A program made the translations under genes and the position numbers. Of a stretch of DNA of 64,000 nt, positions 52,821 to 61,483 are shown in pieces. Below the pieces are notes generated by a model, which saw nothing but the letters and a program-made list of their open reading frames with translations, was not told where the DNA came from and did no database searches. Within the stretch, counting starts at the first letter, position 1. Each line of letters starts with the position of its first letter. The stretch lies in NCBI RefSeq assembly GCF_041929205.1, contig NZ_JBHFNT010000073.1, one strand, 5' to 3'. Origin of the DNA: Floridanema evergladense. Its GTDB lineage: Bacteria > Cyanobacteriota > Cyanobacteriia > Cyanobacteriales > Aerosakkonemataceae.

Positions 52821-55340
52821 ATGGTCAGCATTCTTCCTAATAATATCCAAATTGAAGACGATCGCACGGGGATTAATATCGAAACCCTGAAGCGAGCTTT
52901 CTTGGATAACTTGTTCTACATTCAAGCAAAATTTCCCAAGATTTCCACTAAAAACGATTATTACATGGCGTTGGCGTACACGGTGCGCGATCGGTTGCTC
53001 AACCGTTGGCTAAATACCACCGAAACTTACCTAGAAAAAGCACCTCGCACCGTCGCTTACCTATCAGCCGAATTTTTATTAGGGCCACATTTGGGCAATA
53101 ATTTGATTAATTTGGGGCTGTATAATGTAGTGAAGCAGGCAATGGAAGATTTAGGACTTAGCCTGACTGACTTACTAGAACAAGAAGAAGAACCCGGATT
53201 AGGAAATGGTGGTTTAGGAAGGTTAGCTGCTTGCTATATTGACTCATTGGCGACATTGGAAATTCCGGCGATCGGTTATGGTATCCGCTACGAATATGGA
53301 ATTTTTGACCAAGAAATCAAAGATGGTTGGCAAGTCGAAATTACTGATAAATGGTTGCGCTACGGTAATCCTTGGGAAGTAGCTCGTCCAGAAGCAGAAT
53401 TAGAGGTAAAATTTGGCGGTCACACTGAAGATTTTATCGACGAACATGGTCGTTATCGCGTCAAATGGATTCCCTTTAAAGTAGTTAAAGGCGTTCCTTA
53501 TGACACTCCAATTTTAGGTTTTCAAACCAATACTGCTAACACTTTAAGATTATGGAAAGCAGAAGCAACAGAATCTTTTGATTTTGAAGCCTTTAACAAA
53601 GGAGATTACTTCGGCGCAGTTCACGAAAAAAGTGAGAGCGAAAACATTACCAAAGTTCTCTATCCTAATGATGAATCTTACGAAGGTAAACAACTGCGGT
53701 TAGAGCAACAATTCTTCTTTGTTTCTTGCTCTTTGCAAGACATGATTCGGATGATGCAGGTGCAAAACCTAACCTTAGAAAGGTTCCACGAACATTATGC
53801 GATTCAGTTAAACGATACTCACCCAACTATTGCTGTTGCTGAACTCATGCGATTGTTGTTAGATGAGCATGGTTTTGATTGGGATAAAGCTTGGAATATT
53901 ACTACTAAAACTTTCGCTTACACCAATCATACGCTATTGCCAGAAGCGTTGGAACGTTGGTCGCTAAATATGTTTGGTAGTTTGTTTCCCCGTCATCTGA
54001 AAATTATTTATGAGATCAATAGTCGTTTCTTAGACGAAGTTCGCATCAAATTTCCTGATGATTTCGATCGCCTCCGTCGGATGTCAATCATCGATGAAAG
54101 TGGCGAAAGATATGTTCGCATGGCAAATCTCGCTTGTGTTGGTAGCTTTGCCATTAATGGAGTCGCTGAGTTACATAGCGAACTACTGAAAAAGACAACC
54201 CTGCATGACTTTTATGAAATGTATCCAGAGAAGTTCACCAATGTTACTAATGGTGTGACTCCTCGCCGTTTCATGGTTTTAAGTAACCCCCGTTTGGCAA
54301 ACCTAATTACTAGCAAAATTGGCGATAGTTGGGTGAAAAATTTGGATGATTTACGGAAACTGGAAAACTTTTTATATGACACTAATTTCCGTAAAGAGTT
54401 CCATAAAGTAAAACAAGAAGTCAAACAAGATTTAGCGAATTACATTCAGACAAGTTACAACATTACGATCGATCCTAATTCGCTGTTTGATATTCAAGCA
54501 AAACGCATTCATGAATACAAACGCCAACACTTAAATGCGCTGCACATTATCACTTTGTACAACCGGATCAAGGCTAATCCAAATTTAGATGTTACGCCTC
54601 GAACTTTCCTGTTTGGTGGTAAGGCGGCTCCCGGTTACTACATGGCAAAATTAATTATTAAGTTGATTAATTCGATCGCAGATGTAGTCAACACTGACCC
54701 GGATATGCGCGATCGTCTCAAAGTAGTCTTCCTAACAGATTACAACGTCAAATTTGCCCAGCGTGTCTACCCTGCTGCCGATCTTTCCGAACAAATTTCT
54801 ACCGCAGGTAAAGAAGCTTCGGGAACAGGTAACATGAAGTTTTCCATGAACGGTGCGCTGACAATTGGAACTCTCGACGGTGCAAATATCGAAATTCGAG
54901 AAGCGGTAGGAGAGGAGAATTTCTTCTTATTTGGATTAACTGCTCAAGAAGTTTCGCAGAAGAAAGCTGCTGGATATAATCCTTGGGATTATTACAATAG
55001 CAATCCAGAATTGAAGTTAGCGATCGATCGCATTTCCTCCGGCTTTTTCTCTCACGGCGATCCAAATTTGTTTAAGCCACTGGTGGATTCTCTGCTATAT
55101 CGTGACGATTATCTGTTACTAGCAGATTATCAATCATACATCGAATGTCAAGACCGGGTAAGTCAAGCTTATCGCGATCGAGAAAAATGGGTTTGGATGT
55201 CGATTTTAAATGTAGCGCGGATGGGTAAATTCTCTAGCGATCGATCCATTAGTGACTATCTGAAAAACATCTGGAAAGTTCCCTCTGTCAAAGTAGATGT
55301 ACCCGAATACAGTCAATCGAACGACATAAAACTTAGCTAA
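52821..55340 (+). CDS. glgP: Glycogen phosphorylase
   Basis: An 839-residue PLP enzyme releasing glucose 1-phosphate from glycogen. Signatures: VAYLSAEFLLGPHLGNNLINLGLY, GLGNGGLGRLAACYIDSLAT, LNDTHPTIAVAELMRLL, KRIHEYKRQHLNALH and the PLP-binding EASGTGNMKFSMNGALTIG (Lys near 673). Length fits the family. AGGAGA precedes the ATG. It lies 84 bases after ldhA. With pgi and ldhA it forms a probable reserve-carbon-to-lactate gene group; a dispersed palindrome follows the gene. Confidence 0.95.
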   Translation: MVSILPNNIQIEDDRTGINIETLKRAFLDNLFYIQAKFPKISTKNDYYMALAYTVRDRLLNRWLNTTETYLEKAPRTVAYLSAEFLLGPHLGNNLINLGLYNVVKQAMEDLGLSLTDLLEQEEEPGLGNGGLGRLAACYIDSLATLEIPAIGYGIRYEYGIFDQEIKDGWQVEITDKWLRYGNPWEVARPEAELEVKFGGHTEDFIDEHGRYRVKWIPFKVVKGVPYDTPILGFQTNTANTLRLWKAEATESFDFEAFNKGDYFGAVHEKSESENITKVLYPNDESYEGKQLRLEQQFFFVSCSLQDMIRMMQVQNLTLERFHEHYAIQLNDTHPTIAVAELMRLLLDEHGFDWDKAWNITTKTFAYTNHTLLPEALERWSLNMFGSLFPRHLKIIYEINSRFLDEVRIKFPDDFDRLRRMSIIDESGERYVRMANLACVGSFAINGVAELHSELLKKTTLHDFYEMYPEKFTNVTNGVTPRRFMVLSNPRLANLITSKIGDSWVKNLDDLRKLENFLYDTNFRKEFHKVKQEVKQDLANYIQTSYNITIDPNSLFDIQAKRIHEYKRQHLNALHIITLYNRIKANPNLDVTPRTFLFGGKAAPGYYMAKLIIKLINSIADVVNTDPDMRDRLKVVFLTDYNVKFAQRVYPAADLSEQISTAGKEASGTGNMKFSMNGALTIGTLDGANIEIREAVGEENFFLFGLTAQEVSQKKAAGYNPWDYYNSNPELKLAIDRISSGFFSHGDPNLFKPLVDSLLYRDDYLLLADYQSYIECQDRVSQAYRDREKWVWMSILNVARMGKFSSDRSISDYLKNIWKVPSVKVDVPEYSQSNDIKLS

Positions 55341-55351
55341 CAAACGAACAA

Positions 55352-55381
55352 TGTAGAGACGTTGCGTGCAACGTCTCTACA
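55352..55381 (+). terminator. Palindrome after glgP
   Basis: TGTAGAGACGTTGC (55352-55365), two bases, then its exact complement (55368-55381). It is a classic cyanobacterial dispersed palindrome and may also terminate glgP transcription, followed by AAAAG rather than a T-run on this strand. Confidence 0.7.
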
Positions 55382-55464
55382 AAAAGCCAAGGATCTGTTT
55401 CAATAAGCTGTTCCGCATTTAAATTGGATTGTTTGGAAACAGAAGAAAATTCGTCTAATTCTTT

Positions 55465-55488
55465 CCCCTGCCCCCCTGCTCCCCTGCA
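55465..55488. repeat. Short CCCCTGC heptamer repeat
   Basis: CCCCTGC, CCCCCTGCT, CCCCTGC units in the gap between glgP and the S4 gene. Confidence 0.5.
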
Positions 55489-55530
55489 ATCTTAATAAGT
55501 GGGCAATGTTTGTTATAAACACAGAGCAAA

Positions 55531-55725
55531 TCATAACTCGACTATAAAAGTTTTATCTGCTACGGTGACGCGATCGCCCTTCACTAATTGTCGTCCACGT
55601 CGCGTTTCTAGGCTACCATTTACTTTCACTTCGCCTGATTGAATCATCAGCTTTGCTTGTCCACCAGTTGACGTGATTCCCTTTAACTTCAAAAATTGGT
55701 CAAGCTTAATTGTTTGATCTGTCAT
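55531..55725 (-). CDS. S4-domain RNA-binding protein (YbcJ-like)
   Basis: A 64-residue single S4 domain: IKLDQFLKLKGITSTGGQAKLMIQSGEVKVNG and RGRQLVKGDRVTV, the fold used by ribosomal S4, pseudouridine synthases and small YbcJ/YlmH-like proteins. It probably binds structured RNA, perhaps the ribosome. The coding strand has GGGGTAAG before ATG. It follows the gene at 55738 by 12 bases on the same strand, likely in one operon. Confidence 0.88.
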   Translation of the reverse strand: MTDQTIKLDQFLKLKGITSTGGQAKLMIQSGEVKVNGSLETRRGRQLVKGDRVTVADKTFIVEL

Positions 55726-55737
55726 AGCTTACCCCAG

Positions 55738-55932
55738 TTAATTTCCTGTACCAATCCACTTTAATCCAGCTTTTAATGCCGCTTCTGGCGAGAAATAAAT
55801 TTTATTCAATCCAAACACTTCTCCACCGGGACTGAGAATGCGAAACTGCCATGCTTCGATCGAGGCGTTATAGAACACGGCTAAAGTAAACTGGCGAATG
55901 GTAACAACTGAGTCAATTTTAGTAGCACTCAT
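55738..55932 (-). CDS. Small conserved hypothetical protein
   Basis: A 64-residue protein: VTIRQFTLAVFYNASIEAWQFRILSPGGEVFG and a charged tail KIYFSPEAALKAGLKWIG. No catalytic motif or membrane segment. It looks like a small alpha/beta domain of the kind common in cyanobacteria, but no family was recognised. It is 12 bases upstream of the S4-domain gene, so a related role is possible. Confidence 0.6.
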   Translation of the reverse strand: MSATKIDSVVTIRQFTLAVFYNASIEAWQFRILSPGGEVFGLNKIYFSPEAALKAGLKWIGTGN

Positions 55933-56186
55933 AGTTGGGGAACTTCAGGATAAAGTAGGTCTCTTTCTCGTTAATTTAGCTCAATGTTCTTCAGGAAAAA
56001 CAGGCTGTCTCTTACTTCTGGTGATAAGTAAACCTAATTAATTCGTGAAATGCTTGATTTACGAGAAATCCCAGCCCCCAAAATAAGGGTTTTCGATTAC
56101 AAGTGCGATCGTACTATGCCGTTGGCTGTGGTAGGGATAATTCATAAATTACCCCTACATTATTTTTCCCTACAACTAAACCATTT

Positions 56187-58229
56187 TTAAACTGACAATC
56201 CTATTCTAAGATGAGCCAGATCTGGGTCTTGATATTTCCCTTTTTTGTGAATGATTCGCACCGCTTCTGCTAATTTTTCCAGGTTTCCATCTTTGGCACA
56301 AAATCCATCGGCATAAAACGCATCATTTCCAGTAGTTAAAGTATCTAAAATTGATGTTTGTTCAGGGTTTACCAACACCAAAATTTTTGATGGAATAACG
56401 TAAGAATTGGCTTGAACTTTACGCGCATTCCGAATAAATTTCTTTAAATCCATATCTGGTAAAGTGCTATCTACAACTGCAACATCTACGTCAATTGATT
56501 CCAATAACACTAACCCTGTTTCCGCATTTGTCGCTTCGCTGGCAACTTCAATCCCATCTTGCGATCGCAAATTAACCCGTAAATTAATCCGAGTTTGTTC
56601 ATCATCTTCAATTACAGCAACTTGAATCATTCCATGCTGCTGTTGAGCTTTGATGTAGTCATTACCTTCTGATACTTCGTTGGGAGCACCACAGGCGGAA
56701 ATAGTTCCCAAAGAGTCAATATCTGCTAATCGTTCCTGTTTCAATTGTGCCATTTGTTCGGCACTCAAAATCTTAGATTCATCAAAACCAAATTCAATTT
56801 CTGTTTGTAAACCTTTTTGTTTCACACGACTCAAATTGTAGAATCGTTTATTAAGCGTTGTCTTCACAAAAGCCCACAAACAACCGAGTAAATAACGCCG
56901 CTTGAACGAATCTTTTTCAAACCAATATTCCAGAAATTTCCAAGAATAAAAACGGGCATAATTGCGAAGTACGCCTTTGAGTACTTCTTCCCTAGTCATG
57001 TTATCTGGTTTAATGATTGGCGTGACAAAGTTGTAATGAGAATAATCGCGGATTTCAACTCTATCAGCTAAGTCTTGAAACAGTTCGGAAAAAGGCCAAG
57101 GCGTGTACATATTCCAGTTCGTCATGTCTGCTTTCCAATCTCGCGCCATCCGGTACGTTTCTTCGATCGTTTCTGGCGTTTCGTTTGGCAATCCCATGAT
57201 GAATTGTACTTCGGCTAAAATGCCGTTTTCTCGCAATAATTGTACTGCTCTTTTATTGTCTGCGATCGTAGTTTCTTTACGGAACAAATTAAGGTTTAAT
57301 TGAGCAGCTGCTTCGGTTCCTAATGAAACATGAACTAATCCGGCTTTGCGATAAAGTGGCAGTTCTTTTTCATCTCGTAAAATATCGGTTACTCTGGTGT
57401 TAATTCCCCAATGAACGCCTAAGTTGCGATCGATCAATTCATTACACAAAGCAATAAATCGAGATTTATTAATCGTCGGTTCTTCATCGGCTAAAATGAA
57501 AAAGCCAATTTGATGTTCTTTTACCAAATATTCAATTTCATCAACGAAATGTTTGGGCGATCGCGAACGATATTTCCGCCAAAATTTCCACTGACAACAA
57601 AAGCGACACCGGAAAGGACAACCACGCGAATAATTAGGAACGGCAACTCTATTATTCAGAGGAGTATAAATGTAATTATCCCAATTTAGTAAACTCCAAT
57701 CTGGGGTAAGAGTGTCTAAATCTTTGATTGGTGGATGGGCTGGCGTAGCAACAATTTTGCCTTCTTCTAAAAATGCAATTCCTAATATATTGCGGCGTTC
57801 TTGTTCATCTGTACCATTGGCGATCGCACGCAATAAATTAACCGTAATTTCTTCACCTTCACCCCGAATAATGTAATCTACCCAAGGTGCTTCTGCTAAT
57901 ACTTCCCGATACATATAAGTCGGGTGTACGCCGCCCATAATTGTTTTCGCATTTGGGCAAATTTGTTTGACTAATTTCAGCGTACTTTGAGACTTATAAA
58001 TCATCGGTGTAATTGCTGTTGCTAGAACTACATCCGGTTGGCGATCGCGAATGATTTTCCCTAATTCATCATCCTCGATATAATAAGTCATCGCATCGAT
58101 AAATTCAATGTCAGTAAAGCCCGCATTTTTTAAGGCACCACCAACATAAGGAACCCAACTAGAGGGCCAATTTCCGGCAATTTCAGCGCCTCCAGAATGG
58201 TAATTGGGTTGAATTAATAAAATTCGCAT
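56187..58229 (-). CDS. chlE: Oxygen-independent Mg-protoporphyrin monomethyl ester cyclase with C-terminal receiver domain
   Basis: A 680-residue fusion. Residues 1 to about 500 match BchE/ChlE: opening ILLIQPNYHSGGAEIAGNWP, B12-binding-type N-domain (GGVHPTYMYREVLAEAPWVDYIIRGEGEE), radical-SAM cysteines C204-x3-C208-x2-C211 in SRGCPFRCRFCCQWKFWR, then ILADEEPTINKSRF and HVSLGTEAAAQLNLN. It closes chlorophyll ring E without O2. Residues 535-680 form a NarL-type receiver: acidic IEDDE, phosphoacceptor Asp587 in VAVVDSTLPDMD, and GFCAKDGNLEKLAEAVRIIHKKG, without any HTH. The usual Thr/Ser of beta-4 is Val (LVLVNP), so phospho-switching is uncertain. GGAGG precedes ATG. It is 134 bases downstream of hemN. 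Confidence 0.9.
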   Translation of the reverse strand: MRILLIQPNYHSGGAEIAGNWPSSWVPYVGGALKNAGFTDIEFIDAMTYYIEDDELGKIIRDRQPDVVLATAITPMIYKSQSTLKLVKQICPNAKTIMGGVHPTYMYREVLAEAPWVDYIIRGEGEEITVNLLRAIANGTDEQERRNILGIAFLEEGKIVATPAHPPIKDLDTLTPDWSLLNWDNYIYTPLNNRVAVPNYSRGCPFRCRFCCQWKFWRKYRSRSPKHFVDEIEYLVKEHQIGFFILADEEPTINKSRFIALCNELIDRNLGVHWGINTRVTDILRDEKELPLYRKAGLVHVSLGTEAAAQLNLNLFRKETTIADNKRAVQLLRENGILAEVQFIMGLPNETPETIEETYRMARDWKADMTNWNMYTPWPFSELFQDLADRVEIRDYSHYNFVTPIIKPDNMTREEVLKGVLRNYARFYSWKFLEYWFEKDSFKRRYLLGCLWAFVKTTLNKRFYNLSRVKQKGLQTEIEFGFDESKILSAEQMAQLKQERLADIDSLGTISACGAPNEVSEGNDYIKAQQQHGMIQVAVIEDDEQTRINLRVNLRSQDGIEVASEATNAETGLVLLESIDVDVAVVDSTLPDMDLKKFIRNARKVQANSYVIPSKILVLVNPEQTSILDTLTTGNDAFYADGFCAKDGNLEKLAEAVRIIHKKGKYQDPDLAHLRIGLSV

Positions 58230-58276
58230 TTTTAGACCTCCAAAGAGTTAGGAAATCGTCTAACTTAACTTTTACC

Positions 58277-58353
58277 AAGAGGCAGAGCCTCTGTTTTTCG
58301 TTCCCAGATTGAACCTGGGAACGAGACCCGGGAGGTTCTACCTCCCTGCTGCA
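58277..58353. repeat. Second copy of the 89-bp dispersed element
   Basis: In the hemN-chlE gap. It starts AAGAGGCAGAGCCTCT, then TCGTTCCCAGATTGAACC..., then CCCGGGAGGTTCTACCTCCC, matching the complement of 2161-2249 in the same hairpin order. It would be transcribed between the two genes and may modulate chlE expression. Confidence 0.7.
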
Positions 58354-58363
58354 ATATCTGAGT

Positions 58364-59761
58364 TTAAACTGCTTTAGAAAAGCGTCCAATTTGCTGGTTT
58401 CTTAAGTATTTATCAAAAGCTGAAGCAATGTTTCTAATCAATAATCTGCCGTTTGGTGTGACTAGAATTTTATTGTGCGAAATGTGAATTAATCCATCTG
58501 CTTCTAGCAATCGTAAATCGTAGCGTTCTTGAGCAAAATACTCTTCAAAATCCATGTCAAAGCTGAGATGATATTTCTCTTCAACATCATGTTTGTCAAG
58601 TTGGAATTGGCACATTAATTCCATAATTATAGAGCGACGGATAATGTCATCTTTAGTTAGCCTAACACCCCGTTCAATAGGAAATTCTCGATTATTAATT
58701 GCTTGATAATATCTTTTCAACCGCTTGTGATTTTGTACATAAACATCCTGCAACATACTAATAGAAGTCATGCCAAAACTTAACAAGTCGGATTCTGGTT
58801 TGGTAGTATATCCTTGGAAGTTTCGGTGCAGTTCTCCTTCTCGTTGCGCGATCGCTAATTCATCATTCGGTTTCGCAAAGTGATCCATGCCAATAAATAC
58901 ATATCCATTAGCGGTTAATTCTTCAATTGTCATTTGCAAAATGTTCAGTTTTTCTAAAGCTAATGGCAGGGAATCTTGGGGCAAGTTTTTCTGAATTGGT
59001 TTGATCCAAGGTACATAAGCAAAATTGAAAACAGCTATGCGATCGGGATTCAGTTTCAGAGTTTTGGAAATGGTATTTTCAAAGGTTTTTAATGTTTGAT
59101 ATGGCAATCCATAAATCAAATCAACATTGACACTTTCAAACCCTGCTTCTCGTATCCATTCCATTGTTTCAAACAACATTACTTCTGGTTGAATACGATT
59201 AACTGCTTCCTGCACTATTGGGTCAAAATCTTGAATTCCAAAACTAATCCGATTAAATCCTAAATCGCGCAAATGAAAGATATAATTTTTATCTAAAAAC
59301 CGGGGATTAACTTCGATCGAAACTTCGGCTTCCGAAGCTAATTTAAAATTGTCATTAATCTTATTCCAAAGCTTCTCAACTTGTTGGGAAGACAAATAAT
59401 TAGGCGTACCTCCACCCCAATGAAGTTGCTGAACTTGTCGATCGCGATCGACTAATTCCGCAATTCTTTCGATGTCATGCCCAATATAATCTAAATAAGG
59501 CTCTGCTACTTCTTTTCTTTGCGTAATCACCGTATTACAACCGCAAAAATAGCAGGGAGACTCACAAAAGGGAATATGACAATACAGCGACAAAGGAGTA
59601 TTTTTGTAATTACCAACTGCGATCGCTGCTTTAAAATCAATTTCCCGAAAATCTTCTTTTAATTCCGTTGCCGGGGGATAACTCGTATATCTAGGCACTG
59701 CGCGATCGTACTTTCTCAGCAAATTAAAGTCAAATTCCACAGTTTGCGACAGCAGTTTCAT
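58364..59761 (-). CDS. hemN: Oxygen-independent coproporphyrinogen III oxidase
   Basis: A 465-residue radical-SAM enzyme making protoporphyrinogen IX without O2. Cluster motif CHIPFCESPCYFCGC: C66, C70, C73 plus C75, the C-x3-C-x2-C-x-C of HemN. Also LHWGGGTPNYLS, RISFGIQDFDPIVQEAVNRIQ, VNVDLIYGLPYQT and the C-terminal HemN domain TKDDIIRRSIIMELMCQF. GGGGAG precedes the ATG. It is the first gene of a two-gene - strand unit with chlE; between it and the divergent HEAT gene lies a dyad (59838-59849). Confidence 0.95.
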   Translation of the reverse strand: MKLLSQTVEFDFNLLRKYDRAVPRYTSYPPATELKEDFREIDFKAAIAVGNYKNTPLSLYCHIPFCESPCYFCGCNTVITQRKEVAEPYLDYIGHDIERIAELVDRDRQVQQLHWGGGTPNYLSSQQVEKLWNKINDNFKLASEAEVSIEVNPRFLDKNYIFHLRDLGFNRISFGIQDFDPIVQEAVNRIQPEVMLFETMEWIREAGFESVNVDLIYGLPYQTLKTFENTISKTLKLNPDRIAVFNFAYVPWIKPIQKNLPQDSLPLALEKLNILQMTIEELTANGYVFIGMDHFAKPNDELAIAQREGELHRNFQGYTTKPESDLLSFGMTSISMLQDVYVQNHKRLKRYYQAINNREFPIERGVRLTKDDIIRRSIIMELMCQFQLDKHDVEEKYHLSFDMDFEEYFAQERYDLRLLEADGLIHISHNKILVTPNGRLLIRNIASAFDKYLRNQQIGRFSKAV

Positions 59762-59837
59762 ATTCTCCCCAAATCTCTAAAGATACAATTCTCACTACAA
59801 TCTTTAATAACTTTATAGCTATGAATAAATTTACCAA

Positions 59838-59849
59838 GCAACTAGTTGC
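59838..59849. promoter_or_regulatory. Perfect dyad in the hemN upstream region
   Basis: GCAACTAGTTGC, a perfect 12-bp palindrome 77 bases before the hemN ATG in a 151-base divergent region. It could be an operator for a dimeric regulator; MarR-type regulators are known to control low-oxygen tetrapyrrole genes in some cyanobacteria. No regulator gene lies in the window. Confidence 0.35.
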
Positions 59850-59912
59850 AAAACTTAACATAGAATTTCCTAATCTAGTCATTATTACTTATAATGTATA
59901 ATTTTCTTTAAT

Positions 59913-60479
59913 ATGAGTACGAATCACGATCGGCAGTACGCCAAGACACTCGCTGCTCAGTTGCGGGATCTTACGCATCCACCCGCTGAAATTTGGCTCA
60001 AATTGCGCGAATATGGCTCAGTGGGATGGGCAGAGGTCGATGCAGTATTCGATCGGCTCGATCCGGCATGGCAGTATGGGTTGATAGAGTTGTGGGGCGA
60101 TCGCAGCGAGCCACCGCTACCAGTAGAAGCGGCTAAACGATTGACGCAATTAGTGGAAGGAGAGGATATCACACTCGCTCATCCAGCTGCCGTTGCCTTA
60201 GCACGATTGGGAGAACCGCACACAACCATTGCGCTGCAACGTCTGATTGCCGATTTGGACAATCCCGTTGAAATGCGAGTTGATTCAGCTGCGATCGCCC
60301 TCCGCAACCTGGGAATGCCACTAGCTGCACCTGCGATACCTGCACTAGAGCGCGTAGTTATGCGCCCTCGCGTTCGTGGTGGACTGCTAAGTAGTTTAGT
60401 TTATCAACCGCGATCGCCCAGTGAAACCGCAAAGCAAGTACTTAAGGAACTTCGGGAATACTTAAGCAAGAATGACTAA
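59913..60479 (+). CDS. HEAT-repeat (PBS-lyase-like) protein
   Basis: A 188-residue helical-repeat protein: EDITLAHPAAVALARLGEPHTTIALQRLI and DNPVEMRVDSAAIALRNLGMPLAAPAIPALERVV, two repeats of the Pfam HEAT/PBS-lyase type. Such proteins act as scaffolds or, in phycobilisome biology, as bilin lyases (CpcE/F-like). Two repeats and the lone position do not allow the lyase role to be claimed. It is divergent from hemN and convergent with cobM, with a short heptamer-like run in the gap. Confidence 0.75.
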   Translation: MSTNHDRQYAKTLAAQLRDLTHPPAEIWLKLREYGSVGWAEVDAVFDRLDPAWQYGLIELWGDRSEPPLPVEAAKRLTQLVEGEDITLAHPAAVALARLGEPHTTIALQRLIADLDNPVEMRVDSAAIALRNLGMPLAAPAIPALERVVMRPRVRGGLLSSLVYQPRSPSETAKQVLKELREYLSKND

Positions 60480-60521
60480 AATCTCGAACAATTTCGGCAA
60501 ATTGTTGACTCTCTCCAGTCT

Positions 60522-61370
60522 CTAATCCTCAGTCCCCAGACCCCTCTTTGGTCGAAAAATATGAGAATGTTCTGGGTGGTAAAGTTTCGATCGCCTCTCG
60601 CGCACTTTCCCCACCGCACCCAACGCCGGACTAATCACATAAAGAGTAGTACGAATTAAATTTTCTTGCTGAGTTACTTCTGCCATTTGATGTAAAGGAA
60701 CTACTAAAATCCTCTCATCAGGCCAACCTAAGCGAAAACAAATTGCTACTGGAGTATCAGCAGAATAATGTGCCATTAATTTAGTTTGTGCTGCTTCCAC
60801 CATTCGCGCACTCAGATAAAGACACAAACTTGCTTGATGTGCTGCTAAAGAAGCTAACTCTTCCGCTTCTGGGACTGCGGAAGCATTCCCACTCATCCGA
60901 GTCAAAATAATAGTTTGAACTAATTCCGGTACAGTTAATTCAACATTGAGTTTAGCTGCCGCTAACTGAAAAGCGCTAATTCCCGGTATTATTTCAAAAG
61001 GAATATTTGCCTCTGCTAAACTTTCGATTTGTTCGTGTACAGCACCATAAAGGCAAGGATCTCCCGAATGCAGACGCACAACAGATTTACCATTTTGCAC
61101 CCGTGAAATCATCACAGGTAAAATATCTTCCAAAGTTTTGTTCGCCGTCGGGATAATTTCTGCATCAGGACGAACACCATGTAAAATTTGCTTTGGTACT
61201 AATGAATCAGCAAATAAGATTACATCAGCTTGCGCCAAAATTTTTTGTGCTTTCACAGTTAATAAATCTGGGTCGCCTGGGCCAGCACCGACAATGTAAA
61301 CAGCTGGTGGTAAAGGTGTCGTTGCCTTTTCTGAACATATTTGAGGTTGAGAATTTTCTGATGAAATCAT
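60522..61370 (-). CDS. cobM: Precorrin-4/cobalt-factor C11 methyltransferase
   Basis: A 282-residue tetrapyrrole methylase of the CobM/CbiF type in B12 biosynthesis. Signatures: VYIVGAGPGDPDLLTVKAQKILAQADVILFADSLV (AdoMet site), VRLHSGDPCLYGAVHEQI, IPGISAFQLAAAKLN and the C-terminal AICFRLGWPDERI. The first 20 residues are a likely disordered extension. No riboswitch was found upstream. It sits beside the hemN-chlE genes, and BchE-type cyclases need cobalamin. Confidence 0.92.
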   Translation of the reverse strand: MISSENSQPQICSEKATTPLPPAVYIVGAGPGDPDLLTVKAQKILAQADVILFADSLVPKQILHGVRPDAEIIPTANKTLEDILPVMISRVQNGKSVVRLHSGDPCLYGAVHEQIESLAEANIPFEIIPGISAFQLAAAKLNVELTVPELVQTIILTRMSGNASAVPEAEELASLAAHQASLCLYLSARMVEAAQTKLMAHYSADTPVAICFRLGWPDERILVVPLHQMAEVTQQENLIRTTLYVISPALGAVGKVRERRSKLYHPEHSHIFRPKRGLGTED

Positions 61371-61424
61371 TCCGGATCTTAAGTATATCTAAGGAAATAG
61401 TAAGTGGTAGATGCACCCTGGTTA

Positions 61425-61452
61425 AGCCTTAGAGAGATTTCTTTCTAAGGCT
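61425..61452 (+). terminator. Hairpin with T-tract between cobM and cysS
   Basis: AGCCTTAGA (61425-61433) pairs with TCTAAGGCT (61444-61452), followed by CTTTTTT on the + strand, the only T-run. The flanking genes are both on the - strand, so its use is unclear. Confidence 0.4.
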
Positions 61453-61483
61453 CTTTTTTAGATTTGTTGCCACTGAGTCGTCA

